Shown here: piece by piece, positions 10,288-22,062 of the stretch
Position numbering within the stretch: the first letter of the stretch is position 1
How the letters are laid out: each line of letters starts with the position of its first letter
From: Paralithodes platypus
Lineage: Eukaryota; Arthropoda; Malacostraca; Decapoda; Lithodidae
NCBI GenBank assembly: GCA_032716605.1
Contig: JAVRFV010002317.1
Coordinates: 62,001-126,000 of the forward strand
DNA: 64,000 nt
Direction: 5' to 3'
Notes under the pieces: model-generated
What the model saw: the letters and a program-made list of their open reading frames with translations, nothing else
Database searches by the model: none
What the model was told of the DNA's origin: nothing
Translations under genes and position numbers: made by a program

Positions 10288-12779
10288 TTAATAGAGGTTG
10301 CCGAAGCTTCGTGATGAGTTTCTACTACGGTCAACATAGCTTTTCTTGCCTATTCCATTGAAAAGCCGGAAGGTTATGGTCGCATTACGGTAAGAACATA
10401 AAGTGGGGATCAAAGACTCCGCCATATGACCCTCACTACACAAACACACGAGGCATTTATCAGCTGAGATTTGCGTTTTCAAGCACAAGGAGTCCTGAAT
10501 ATTTGCCGAAGCCACATAGGCTGCCTGAAACGTAGTTATCAGTATCTTCAGTGTCTATGACAACTGCTTCTGTATACCCTCTCGGACCGCAGCTTACCAT
10601 AAAGAAAGTGTAACAGAGCTGTTGGTCTGCTTGCTGCATGGGCGTATGTGAGATTCTTTGCAAAACTTCATACTGCTGCAGATGAGAGTTCCTTGCTGAA
10701 AAAGGTTTGCCAACAACACAGGGTATTAGAGGAATTAGTGGTTGTAGGAAGTGCCTTTTTTTTGAAACATCAGCACCTGGGTGATAAATGCTTGAAGGCG
10801 AACTATATTCTCTGGCTTATCCAAGAAGGAGCCATGAAAGTCTCTATTAGAAGGAAATTTGTCCTCTGACTTCATAAACACATTGCAAATGAGGACTTGT
10901 TTTTTTGATGTTGTTGTTGTTCGACGGTATCTTTGATGGAGAAGGTCTGTGCTCGTAGCGTAGTCATTACCCAAGATAAACACATTCCTGCATTCGAAAT
11001 GTCCTTTTCAGGAACTGTGTCCAGATGTTGTTTCATACCGTTATCCTTGGTCTGGATGGGGTGGTTCACTCACGCTTAGAATGTTTTGTATGGTTCAATT
11101 CATTTGACATCTGGCTTCCCAAGTGTCTTTGAGGCTATCAGAGAGGGTTACGAAGGTAAATTCAAGGTGCTATTTGCAACTGGTCTATCAGCAAATCTAG
11201 GGTAGGTAGGATTTAGCTTCGGTCAGGTCCTTGCTGAACAAACATTGACCCATTTGTATAACGATGTGATTGGCTACTTCCAGTCCAAAAGTGTCACTTT
11301 TGAAGTCATCGTTGTCGACTATACATATTGCCGGTGTTCCTTCAGAAAGTTCAAAAGGTACACTCAGTTGAATGCTTCAGGTCAGCTAACTTGCCCGAGA
11401 ATCTCTAAGCACAAAGCACCAAAATCATTGTAACTGATTCCCAGGCCATCCTTATGTTACATATGTCTACTAACATTTCTCTGCTCTTTGTCATCCCATG
11501 GGGTGTAGCAGTACACCGAGGTTTGTTCCTCAACTGCAGTACGTCTTCCAGTTGAATGTAGCTGGTCAAAATAGATGCAACCTTGATTCTGACGTTGGGG
11601 CTTATGTCATCGAACGGCGTCAGACTGTGTGGGTGCTTTAACCAAAGTGAGGAGCTTCAAGAGGATGATTAATTCAGGTCTTCATATTCCTTCATAGCTC
11701 ATGTCAGGATACTAGGAGGGTAGGCCAAGGAACAGTTTTTGTTTTGATAAACTGATCTCTGAGTCGCCCAGCTACATGGTCTTCACCAGCTGATCGTCCT
11801 TCACTTACACCTAGAGAGGATTATTGCAGCCTCAAGATATGAACCTGCAATCTCTTGCATCATATAACAGTTCACTCACATTCTTCTGACCTCGTTCATG
11901 AAATGCTATGTCATCTCCAAATTCCTTGATCAGAATTTCCTTCACGAAAAAACTGTGACTTTGCTGTGGAATAGTAACCATTAATTTGAAGTAAATGCCA
12001 TTTGTAATCCTTTACAAGACCTTGCAGTGTACGGATTTCATGATCTTCAAAGATAACTTGACGGGACATGATGAAAGAAGATATTTTGGGCCTCTCGAAG
12101 ATTAACATGTTGCAGATGCTCGGTTTTTTCATCAGGAAAAGACTCCTTCAGAGGGTTGCGGACATAATTGCGCCAACATTCACGATGATAACGAATTTCC
12201 AATCCAAACGCCGTTCGATTGTCTGGGATAGATGCAAGTAGGGTATTCAATCTTTCTCTTATAGGCTCATCTGACAGACAAACTGTATGCAACTGAAACC
12301 GGTTCCATGCGTGTACTGCTGACAGCAGCAAAAGCTTGGCCTGGCCAGGGTTACTGGATTTTTGTGGTCCTTTCATACACCACACACAGAGATTCTTATC
12401 ATGAACCACTCCAGTACTAGAACGAAGCTTTTTAGGCACATTTCCTGGGAGTTGTTGACTGAAGTTGATGCTTGAACTTCTTCCTGTTCCGCTTTCCGTT
12501 TACGATTCTGTGCTTGCTGAAGATAGAGATTACTACTGATCTGGGTGAACCATCTACTATGCATGTACAGGCCTTTAGGCCCCTTGTCCCACTCCACTGC
12601 TGCATAGGCATGCTGAAATTTATCAAGTTCCTCCACCGAAAACACTTGCTCCTTAGATTCTCCCACTTTGTATCAGATGTCTTGTCCGTACTATCATCAG
12701 CTATACAGGGATGTTGACATAATATGCATTTTAATCCAGGTCCTGGGTCAGGCACATCACTAACTCCTCTACGTTCCAT
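10288..12779 (-). pseudogene. Large TE protein with zinc fingers and XPG/FEN-like nuclease motifs
   Basis: From high to low coordinate on the minus strand the following are seen: KCILCQHPC (about 12730); FSVEELDKFQHAY; CVWCMKG (about 12370); LEIRYHRECWRNYVRN, a His-Cys pair that may complete a zinc site; VNLREAQNIFF; IFEDHEIRTLQGLVKDYK (about 12015-12065); IVDNDDFKSDTFG (about 11290); VIDTEDTDNYV (about 10540); and a GxDxxSGxxGxGKK-like segment near 10330-10370. The last two resemble the acidic site and the helix-hairpin-helix signature of XPG/FEN nucleases. Frames change many times, so the gene is dead. A multi-copy family of this kind is known to me only as uncharacterised TE-like proteins. 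Confidence 0.6.
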
Positions 12780-12911
12780 GCTTATGATTCTTCACGCCAA
12801 ATTCTATGCAACAAACCTGAAAAAGAAGGAATTGATCAGTCAACATTCTTGGTTTACATTTTAAATTATATATTATATTATTTGAGTAAGTTTCAAAGGA
12901 TCCGTGACCGT

Positions 12912-13013
12912 GTTTTAGGATACCAAAGTTTCTCAGTGGATTTAACAACATCATATTTGTCTTAGATTTTGAGGTTAATGGGACTCTAAATCATGAATTA
13001 TGCCATCCCATTG
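12912..13013 (-). repeat. Right inverted repeat of the Academ-like element
   Basis: This mirrors 9680-9786. Part of the same sequence occurs again, inverted, at 13280-13345 ('ctgagaaactttggtatcc'). Confidence 0.75.
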
Positions 13014-13349
13014 ATTTTCTTAATTATTTCTTATTTTCTTAATTATTTGGTAATTAGTTATTAATTATTTTTTAATTATGCCATCCCATTGGTTTTCTGA
13101 CACCAAAATTAGTGGGAATAGACACCAAAATTGTCATTTTTGGCCATTCACTTCAAGAAATAGAACTTTATCAATTTTTTAAGATGACGGCGGTGGCCAT
13201 TTTGAAAAACGTCTAAAATAACAACTTTGCCGTCATTTTGGTGAGGTGTATGGGGGCTTATTTTTGTTAGCATCAGTTGCCCTTGTTAAATTCACTGAGA
13301 AACTTTGGTATCCTAAACACGGTCACGGAAGCTCTGAAAATGACTACTA
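13014..13349. other. Non-coding end segment of the insertion
   Basis: 'attatgccatcccattg' occurs at about 13002-13018 and again at 13076-13092. An AT-rich stretch and a short inverted copy of the terminal repeat (13280-13345) complete it. There is no coding signal. Confidence 0.45.
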
Positions 13350-13586
13350 GTATTGATCTGCGAAGATTTATAACATCTTCTTTTGTCCAAGGTGTATGCC
13401 GTTTCCCTCGTGGATGGCAATCATGTAGTCGTGGGCAATGGTGGGGTCTAAGACTATGTGACCGGAGTCTGTGGCAAGTTGATCTCCCCAGCGAGTCAGT
13501 TTCCTGAAGACATTTAACGGATATCCAGGGTGGTCTGATTCTAGTTTCCCAAGATTGAATTAGTGAGGGGGGAGGGGGAATTATGT
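13350..13586 (-). pseudogene. Gypsy integrase N-terminal zinc-finger region (continuation)
   Basis: On the minus strand this matches element A at about 45570-45810: the stretch before and including the HHCC finger, ending in 'aaatcttcgcagatcaatac'. It is the other half of the gene at 8704-9676. It stops abruptly at 13586, where the miniature LTR element begins. Confidence 0.9.
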
Positions 13587-13980
13587 TGTAATGCCCTCGA
13601 CAATATCCCGCAACCCCAATAATGTACTACCTGAGTTGACGTCAGGTATAGTGTAAAATAGTCCCTGGATGGGAAGTCAAATAAACTCATCACGTGAATC
13701 ACCACGAACTATCACCTGGTTCGTACAAATCGGACTAAGGTTACTATACTTTTGTACGTCCGTGGTAGTACAGTGGGTTAACGCGCGGGCCTGGTGGTGA
13801 TGGCCACGGTCACTAACCAGGGTTCGCACCCCACCCAAGGCATCTCAAACCTGTGGGTTTTTAGGAGGGTTAAACTCCCTTCAGAGGTTCGAGCCCCGCG
13901 CCAGGTACCAGGAAAGGTTGATCCCTAAGTGGGCCTGGGGTCATTTCAGGACAGAAAACTCCTTCGCACCCAGCATTACA
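13587..13980 (+). repeat. TRIM-like element, LTR 1
   Basis: 394 bp, TGTAATGCCC...CAGCATTACA. It is inserted in the gypsy copy directly after 'gaattatgt', as the uninterrupted sequence at about 45570-45580 shows. Confidence 0.8.
13759..13840 (+). promoter_or_regulatory. tRNA-like internal promoter boxes in LTR 1
   Basis: TGGTAGTACAGTGG (13763-13776) resembles an A box and GGTTCGCACCC (13821-13831) a B box. The second LTR has the cleaner GGTTCGAACCC (14363-14373) at the same spacing. The spacing of about 45 bp recalls a tRNA with a long variable arm, but the acceptor and T stems do not pair well, so it is not a functional tRNA gene. Confidence 0.55.
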
Positions 13981-14128
13981 TTGGTGGCATTAACGGAACG
14001 TGATCTGGCAGCTACACTGAGCACCCATCACGCGGACCCTAACCATATTGAGATTGCTGAGGTGATACGGCTACGATACCTTACGACCTTAGAGAGGCTA
14101 GGGACTTGCCTAATAAAAAGGAATGTGG
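13981..14128 (+). other. TRIM-like element, internal region with PBS
   Basis: 148 bp beginning with the primer-binding-site-like TTGGTGGCATTAACGG and ending in a purine-rich tract before LTR 2. A 71-codon open stretch across the LTR 1 boundary has no recognisable content. Confidence 0.65.
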
Positions 14129-14528
14129 TGTAATGCCCTTGAAAATATCCCGCAACCCCAATAATGTACTACCCGAGTTGACGTCAGGTATAGTGTAAAA
14201 TAGTCGTGGATGGGAAGTCCAATAAACTCATCACGTGAATCACCACGAGACTATCACCTGGTTCTTACAAATCGGACTAAGGTTACTATACTTTTGTACG
14301 TCCGTGGTAGTACAGTGGGTTAGCGCGCGGGCCTGGTGGTGATGGCCATGGTCACTAACCAGGGTTCGAACCCCACCCAAGGCATCTCAAAACCTGTGGG
14401 TTCTTAGGAGGGTTAAACTCCCTTCAGAGGTTCAAGCCCCGCGCCAGGTACCACTACCAGGAAAGGTTGATCCCTAAGTGGGCCTGGGGTAATTTCAGGA
14501 CAGAAAAACTCCCTTCGCACCCAACATT
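14129..14528 (+). repeat. TRIM-like element, LTR 2
   Basis: About 400 bp, nearly identical to LTR 1. Its A- and B-like boxes lie at about 14305-14319 and 14363-14373. It ends ...CCCAACATT, after which a different LTR fragment begins. Confidence 0.8.
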
Positions 14529-15772
14529 TCACCACCCCTACGCCCGGAGACCTTAGGGTCAAACTTCCACGTAACCCCCTGAACCCTCTCCCTCATTAAC
14601 CCCCACACTCCTCGACTCCTTTCCGACCTAGCCTCTCCACCATACCTCCTGAATATCCTTGATTTTTCCGTTGCTAACATTCTCCAACCTTTTATATATA
14701 GACTCCTATCCAGCCTACCTTCCCTTAGTAGGACGGAACAACATTAAAACTTTACTAACCCTTTGCATGCCATCTATTCCCTCACAACCCATTCACAACC
14801 CTGTACCAAATGATCGTCAGTGCGAGGCTAGCCGCCTCGCCAGTGACTAACTTCTATTGCCATACTTCCAGATAAATGTGGCAGAGTTAGCAACCCAGTC
14901 TCCACCACATCCAGCAAACCATGCAATTAACAACCCAACCGATTAAACCAGCTAGTCAAGGCACCTTCGGTTTTGGTATTACGAACACCCACATCTGTCT
15001 CATAAACAGAGGGTTATTACAAACACTTGTGATATGGCAAGCCCCTAGCCACAGCTGCCGGAACGACCATCACAGAGAGAGGGCGCGCACCTCCCCTTTT
15101 TTACCCACCCGAGGAGGGAGACCCCCACCCCTGCGGAGGTATACCTGAATCTGTTTTAACTTCCGGGTCATTGCCAGGTAGCACAGGAATTCTTCCTATC
15201 AATGAACTAACCATGCATGACTAACCCCTTTACTAACCTCAATAACCCATTCACCTTTCTTGCATACTCGGATAATCAAATTAGCACCTCAGCTATACCA
15301 TAGAATGAAGACTGAGCAATATAAGAGAGACGCTCCTATCACAGCTGTCCCAGTCCTCCTCGCAAAGTAGATCCAGTCTCCCTCCCCTCAATACTTCCAG
15401 TATAGCCAAAATAGTACTTCTTACTAAGGCTCAGTTATATCACATTATGAAGGCTCCCTATAGCCATGTGCCACAACAGTAATCACCACCTTACCTAGTC
15501 CCCGTATCTATTGAGAGCTCTCATAATTCCATAAGACTCGAGCTCCCTATGGCCTACAGGGTCCAAAACCAAGCCTATAAACCCAGCTCCAGCCCCCAGT
15601 AAAATCAGTTGAAAGATAGACACCAACCAGTGGCTGGCCCCCTTAAGTTGACCTCTAGCTCTGCCCTTGTGTTGTTCCTGAGAATTGAGTTCCAGAGCCG
15701 GCAGACTCCGTGGCAGATTTGAGATAGAAGCATCTGTCCACGTACACCTTATAACCTTCACACACCAGTGGG

Positions 15773-15780
15773 TATATAAG
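15773..15780 (+). promoter_or_regulatory. TATA box in LTR
   Basis: TATATAAG, conserved at the equivalent place in the reversed LTR (18474-18481) and the 5' LTR (25152-25159). By position it would drive the retrotransposon transcript. Confidence 0.65.
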
Positions 15781-16497
15781 CGTGTAGCCAGCAACGATCG
15801 CCAAGAGATCCGTCTTGAGAACTTCCTACATATGGACCCCCTGGACGGCCGCGGAACCAGTCGTTAGCCCCCAACATCACGGACGCAAGATAACCAGGAC
15901 CAGACCAACCAAATACTACCCAAGATTCACTTTATTAGTACTACCAAGACTCACTTATTAATCTTTATATGAAGTGGCTATATCTTTGCCCCAGTATAAT
16001 TCATATACAACCATTCTATTGGGAAGTGCTAAGCGTATCAGTGTTCATTAATTAACAGGCGACATTAACTCTCGTAATTAACCCTATTCAGATATTATTA
16101 TATAGAAGTAAAACCCTAGTGATATCTAACGTTCGCCCACTGATTTGTGTTCTACGTATTTCTGCTATAAGAATATAAAACTTAGATCAGTACCCCCCTG
16201 AGGTTACTAGAATTCCCGTGCTCTAAAAATACGCGTGTCTAATTCTAGTCTGTGAACTACTACTTGTGCACCAGAACTGCCAGTAATAAATCTAATTAGT
16301 GAAATTGAATCTATAAGTAACATTGATGTCTTCCAGTATATAAACTTGCGAACCAAGCCAGTGATCAGAAGAGTATACCTGAACGTTGGAAGTGGGAGAC
16401 TAGGCTCCATCCAGATCCACTAATGCTAGTTATTCATGTCTATCATTTGTCTTGTACGAGTATTCATACCTTCTTATGCTTCCTATTAATCATCTTC

Positions 16498-16503
16498 AAT
16501 AAA
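16498..16503 (+). terminator. Polyadenylation signal in LTR
   Basis: AATAAA about 725 bp downstream of the TATA box, followed by T/G-rich sequence. It is conserved in the 5' LTR at 26172-26177. TATA and AATAAA together imply an unusually long R region. Confidence 0.55.
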
Positions 16504-16650
16504 CGTGATCGTGTGTCTTGTTACCGTGTATTTATTTTGTGTTCTCTATTCCTCATACCTTGTATTGTGCATGCAGCCTTATATACCCAGTCAGTTAGAA
16601 CTTAGAACTCACATTACCCAAGTTAATCCTGTAGAAAAACAGGGCATAAC

Positions 16651-17563
16651 ATGAATCAATTCAAAGTCAAACCATCAACCATTCAAATATTCACTGATCT
16701 CTACTTCATAACATAGGCCATCAAGCTAGTAACAGTTTGGAAATCCTTGATCCTTTCTTTAATGTACACTCTCGCAAATTAATAGTTAAAACAAAGTTAA
16801 TCTATTAGGATCACATAAATACAGGTAACGTCAATCCAATACTTGAATAGTTGACTTATGAATACTAAATAATGGAGATAATTTCCTATGCTAACCTAGC
16901 TACAAAAACACACACCACTTACAATGGGCATGGCCGGGAACCGCATCACCCTGTCACAGTCACCAATCCAAGCTTCAAATACCGGCCAAGATTAACTAAA
17001 TTATGCTATCACAATTATCATCAAGTTACCACAGTAGCGTTACCCAACTCTACAGTTACTTTAACTTCAATCGTAAATGAGCCACAAGTTACCACAATAA
17101 CGCTATACCGAACTACAGTTACATAGGTTTCCATTAAACTTGACCGTAAGAACCCCATAACACTGTAGAACCACTGGCGCAGTAGCTTGGACGGGTAGTA
17201 AATCCAACTGACCCTGTGACCCCAGGGTAATGGCGGCATATCCCAACCACCTCCACTGCAAGTGATGTCCGACCCTAAACTCTCTCTCAAATCCATCCTT
17301 TGCTGGAAGAAAACACAAAGATATAAATTACCAATCAGAAACTATTTTACCTACGTCAGCTAATTTGCATAAAACACTTAACTAAGATTAAAGAAAAAAA
17401 TGGATGAACATATCGAAACAATAATAAAGATCTTTGGAACTCTAATGCTACAATGAATAATAATCTTTGTACTTGAAACACTTTAAGCCGACCATGAATC
17501 TAGTGTTCATGTCACTATGCATCTGAACCAACTGAATCACTGTTTCGTCTTGTCTAACATATA
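16651..17563. other. Spacer between two inverted LTRs
   Basis: 913 bp with no recognised gene or TE. An open stretch of 84 codons at 16872-17126 is rich in Thr and Val codons and matches nothing I know. Neither side begins with a primer-binding site. Confidence 0.4.
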
Positions 17564-20500
17564 CTTTATGCCCTGTTTTTCTACAGGATTAACTTGGGTA
17601 ATGTGAGTTCTAACTGACTGGGTATAGAAGGCTGCATGCACAAAACAAGGTATGAGGAATAGAGAACACAAAATAAACACACGGTAACAAGACACACGAT
17701 CACATTTATTGACGTACACACTTCTGTAGTTTTCTTGATAATGATTAATATGAAACATAAGAAGGTATGAATACTCGTACTAGATAAATGATAGAATTGA
17801 ACAACTAGCATTAAGTGGATCTGGATGGAGCCTAGTCTCCCACTTCCAATGTTCAGGTATTAATCTTCTGATCACTGGCTTTATTCACAAGTTGATATAC
17901 TGGAGACCATCAATGTTACTTATAGATTCAAATTCACTGTTAGATTTATTACTGGTAGCTCTGGTGCACAAGTAGTAGTTCACAGACTAGATTAGACACG
18001 CGTATTTTAGAGCACGGGAATTCTAGTAACCTCAGGGGGTACTGATCTAAGTTTTATATTCTTATAGCAGAAACACATAGAACGCAAATCAGTGGGCGAA
18101 CATTAGATATCACTAGGGTTTCACTTCTATGTAAAAATATCTGGATATATGGGTAATTACGAGAGTTAATATCGCCTGTTAATTAATAAACACTGATACG
18201 CTTAGCACTTCCTAATGGAATGGTTATATATGAATTATACTGGGGGGCAAAGATATAGCCACTTCATAGAAATATTAATAAGTGAGTCTCTAAATAGCAC
18301 TGTAACACTGTAGTACTGATAGAGTGAATCTTGAGTAGTATTTGATTGGTCTGGTACTGGTTATCTTGCGTCCGTGATGTTGGGGGCTAACGACTGGTTC
18401 CGCGGCCGTCCAGGTGGTCCATATGTAGGAAGTTCTCAAGACGGATCTCTTGGCGATCGTTGCTGGCTACACTCTTATATACCCACTGGTTTGTGAAGGT
18501 TATAAGGTGCACGTAGATTTCTTGTACGTGGATAGATCCTTCTATCTAAATCTGCCTCGGAGTCTGCCGGCTCTGGAACTCAATTCTCAGCAACAAACAA
18601 TGATAGAACTGGAGGTCAACTCTGGTAACCAACCACTGGTTGGTGTCTATCTTTCAACTGATTTTACTGGGGGCTGGAGCTTGGCTTATAGGTTCGGTTT
18701 TGGACCCTGTAGGCCATAGCGATCTCGAGTTTTGATGGACTTATTTGAGCTCTCAATTGATACGGGAACTAGGTAAGGTGGTGATTACTGTTGTGGCACA
18801 TGGCTGTATGGAGCCTTCATAATGTGATATAACTGAGCCTTAGTAAGAGGTACTATTTTGGCTATACTGGAAGTATTTAGGGGAGAGAGACTGGATCTAC
18901 TTTGAGAGGCGGTTTGGGACAGCTGTGATAGGGGCGTCTCTCTTAGATTGCTCAGTCTTCATTCTATGGTATAGCTGAGGTGCTAATTTGGTTATCAGAG
19001 TATGCAAGAAAGGTTAATGGGTTATTGTGGGTTAATAGAGGTTAGTAAAGGTGTGAGTCATACATGGTTAGTTCATTGATAGGAAGAATTCCTGTGCTAC
19101 CTGGCAATGACCCGGAAGTCAAAACAGGGGTCAGGTATGCCTCCGCAGGGGTAGGAGTCTCCCTGCTCGGGTGGGTGACAGGGGTAGGTGCGCGTCCTCC
19201 CTCTGTGATGGTCGTCCGGGCGGCTGTGGCTGGGGGCTTGCCATATTACAAGTGTTTGTAATAACCCTCTGTTTATGAGACAGATGTGGGTGTTCGTAAT
19301 ACCAAAACCGAAGGTGCCTTGACCAGCTGGTTTAATTGGTTCGGTTGTTAATTGCATGGTTTGTTGGATGTGGTGGAGACTGGGTTGCTAACTCTGCCAC
19401 ATTTATCTGGAAGTATGGCAATAGAAGTTAGTCACTGGCGAGGCGGCTAGCCTCGCACTGACGATCATTTGGTACAGGGTTGTGAATGGGTTGTGAGGGA
19501 ATAGATGGCATGCAAAGGGTTAGTAAACTTCTAATGGTGTTCCTTCCTACTGGGGGAAGGTAGGCTGGATAGGAGTATATATACAAAAGGTTTGAGAATG
19601 TTAGTAACGGAAAAGTTAAGGATATTCAGGGGGTATGGTGGAGAGGCTAGGTTAGTAGGGAGTGGAGGAGCGTGGGGGTTAACGAGAGGGAGAGGGTTAA
19701 GGGGGGCTACGTGGAAGTTTGACCCTAAGGTCTCTGGGCGTAGGGGTGGCATTAGGCTACAGTTGGTATCTTAGACTGGGGGTTACCGACAGGGAAGGTA
19801 GGGTAATCAAACGCTACCGGGGGATGAGCAATAGGTGGTGGTATATGAGTCTGGAAATTATAGAATCATGTGGACTGTGGGGAAGATGAGGTTAGCTGTA
19901 GGTGTGTGCTTGACTGTGGATAAAAGTAGAGAAAAACATAGTGTACTATTACTCGTCAATACGAGCGGTTATGGACACTATTATTTGACACGATTTCTTG
20001 CTGATCTAGTTGTCCCTGGGAACTGCGTTTTCTATGAAATATAGACCAAAGAAAGCGGCAGTTCATAGGGGTAGCTTCGTTATTGTTTCGTGGTAGATAT
20101 GCATCGAGACAATGGTAAAAGAGGGTTAGCTATACAATCTCTGGTTGGGGTAAGAATTAGAGTTACTGCATGGTTGCTAACCTCTTCAGTCATTATCTCT
20201 GTCTAGGTCTTACAGGAATAATGGTTATATATACAATGGTGTACCCGTGGGTATCATAGTTTCTTATCAATTATGACATGGGGGTTAACATATTACTTCT
20301 CGGATGGAAGAACATACATAGATTTATGGGGGCGGTTGGTCTTCAGAAACTTAGTCTGGCAAGACAAGGTATTTTAGGGGGTTAACATATTACTTCTCGG
20401 ATGGAAGAACATACATAGATTAATGGGGGCGGTTGGTCTTCAGAAACTTAGTCTGGCAAGACAGGGGTTAACATATTACTTCTCGGATGGAAGAACATAC

Positions 20501-20717
20501 ATAGATTTATGGGGGCGGTTGGTCTTCAGAAACTTAGTCTGGCAAGACAAGGTGTAGGACACGAGGGGTAGTGGATACGCGAGGTGAGGGAAGGGTCAGC
20601 GGTTAAAAGCGATAGGCAGGTGTGGTTTGGAGCTGCTTAGCCCTGCGGGCTTCGGCCTGTCTGAACTGGTTGGCTTGGTCACCTGGTCCTTCGGGCTTCT
20701 TGTTCTGGGGCATTTTA
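17564..20717 (-). repeat. Element A LTR, nearly complete, reversed
   Basis: About 3.15 kb. On the minus strand it starts TAAAATGCCCC (20717) and ends ...CAGGGCATAA (about 17564). It has a TATA box at 18474-18481 and the triple tandem repeat at 20284-20560. It lacks the MITE, SINE and LINE found in the 5' LTR of element A. No coding region is attached on either side, so it behaves as a solo LTR. Confidence 0.9.
20284..20560 (-). repeat. Tandem repeat within LTR (3 units of about 85-95 bp)
   Basis: Three units begin near 20284, 20380 and 20465, each containing 'acatattacttctcggatgg' and 'cttagtctggcaagac'. The same array is present in the 5' LTR (22930-23215) and the 3' LTR (49000-49290), so it is an old, conserved part of the LTR. 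Confidence 0.85.
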
Positions 20718-21864
20718 ACACTAATCTCTATAATTTCGTGACACCTACGATAACACAGGTAGTGTGGTGTGTGCAGCGGTGCGTGAAGGAGAAAGTGACA
20801 GGGTGACCCAAAAGATTTCGACTGGCCATGAGATCACAAAGGAAAGTGGAGTAGTGTGGGTTGTTACTAGAAGAGGTGATTGACCAAAGACGTATAATAG
20901 GCGTGGAAAGAGATGGAAGAGGGGAACACAATGGCGGATAAAAGATAATTAACTTAAGAAATGAATGCATGCATGAATGACGGTATTAGCCGTCGTCATA
21001 ATAAGATGATGGAACCTGGTGTTAATGCACGTGACACAACTCGACAAAGGGATGTGCCGCTTTGTCATATTAATATCGGTCGGGCATAATCCTGGTTCAT
21101 ATTCTATATATACTTAGTTACTAAAAAAGAAAGGAACAGCAGAGCATGGGGTTACATCTATCTATAATCGCAATGGAGAGAGAGATACTATATAGGTAAC
21201 TTTCCTGCATCTCTCTTGATAATCGAATGCAGATTGGTCATAGTGAGCTTATCCGAATTAACAGGCCTAAATCACTACAATAACTGGCAAGGGACACAAT
21301 TTGACAGAAGAACAATGCAACGTGAGGTTATGTATAGCTAACTGCTAAAAATGAGGGAACGAAGATAGGTGTTTTCCCTTTCTACAAGTTCCTTAAATTA
21401 TGTTAACATTAAGGAGTCGGTACATCAATAAAATAGCAATGTGGATCTCAGTGAGTTATGGGGCTGTCTAGTGTAATTGCATAATTAAATCTCGGAATTA
21501 CTCCTAGGTATTGTGTCTAGTGAAATGGAGGTTGTATTAGGAAGGTTGGGAATATATATAGTTAGTGGATAAACAGACGGGAGGTTAGGGACATAGAATT
21601 GCTAGAGTGGGGGGACTATGATTGTTATATAACTAAATACAGGGCTGACGTAATCACGATCTGATTTGTTGTGAAATGTACGCTAAGGTGTCTTTAGATC
21701 GCCTTCGTACCTACACAAATGAAAGTATTATAGCCTGCATGGTTGTTATCTATTAAATACATATACTTAGTTGGTACATCAAGATTTTAGTTTAGTACAT
21801 CTAGTTTTCCCCTCCCCAACATCCTTCTCTGTACCCCCTCGTAGTCATTTGTCTTAGAGTAAAG
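20718..21864. other. Unassigned DNA
   Basis: 1.1 kb with no ORF or TE motif I can support. It begins where the reversed LTR ends and leads into the BEL/Pao fragment. Confidence 0.4.
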
Positions 21865-22062
21865 ATGTCAGAAATGTCGAATCATATTGCGGCCCACATG
21901 CTGGGGAAGTACGCATATACCAGTGACATCGAGAAAGCATTCTTGATGGTCAAGCTAAAGGAGGAAGATAGAGATGTTACCCGCTTTCTTTGGTTCAGCG
22001 ACATTAGCGACTCTGAAAGTCCGGTCATCATATACCGTTTTCGGGTTGTACTCTCTGGGGCC
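21865..22062 (+). pseudogene. BEL/Pao-type reverse transcriptase fragment
   Basis: The translation contains SDIEKAFLMVKLKEEDRD, TRFLWF, VIIYRFRVVLSGATC. The patterns DIEKAFLQ, RDxxRFLW and YRxxRVxFGA are the RT core of BEL/Pao elements. Only about 65 residues are present. The reading frame stays open beyond it but runs into unrelated DNA and, from 22110, the LTR of element A, so the longer open frame to 22302 is a chance fusion. Confidence 0.75.

Larger units (their letters stand above)
9677..13349 (-). mobile_element. Academ-like DNA transposon remnant, inserted in a gypsy integrase
   Basis: The gypsy copy is continuous with the intact copy at 45790-45800 on both sides, so everything between is an insertion of about 3.67 kb. 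It contains inverted repeats of about 100 bp (9680-9786 and 12912-13013) and a decayed minus-strand gene with zinc-binding and XPG-like nuclease motifs. From memory, Academ transposons encode an XPG-type nuclease, hence the label. The outer 340 bp on the right contain a further inverted copy of part of the repeat (13280-13345), so the true termini are uncertain. Confidence 0.6.
13587..14528 (+). mobile_element. TRIM-like miniature LTR element
   Basis: Two direct repeats of about 394 and 400 bp enclose only 148 bp. LTR1 starts TGTAATG and ends CATTACA, a perfect 7-bp inverted terminus. It is followed at 13982 by TGGTGGCATTAACGG, a primer-binding-site-like sequence (TGG being complementary to tRNA CCA). 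LTR2 is preceded by the purine-rich 'aaaaaggaatgtgg'. There is no coding capacity. The last 3 bases of LTR2 are missing where the next LTR fragment begins. This is the layout of terminal-repeat retrotransposons in miniature. Confidence 0.75.
14529..16650 (+). repeat. Element A LTR, 3' two-thirds
   Basis: This matches the 5' LTR of element A from about 23787 onward, and it ends at the same LTR terminus ('cagggcataaca', 16650). It lacks the first 1.2 kb and the later SINE and LINE insertions, so it serves as an empty-site reference for both. No primer-binding site follows. Confidence 0.9.

Noticed and set aside
13759..13840. A tRNA gene
   Set aside because: A- and B-like boxes are present, but acceptor and T stems do not pair properly. 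Better read as tRNA-derived sequence within an LTR. The same judgement applies to 25369-25450, 61612-61690 and 63880-63955.
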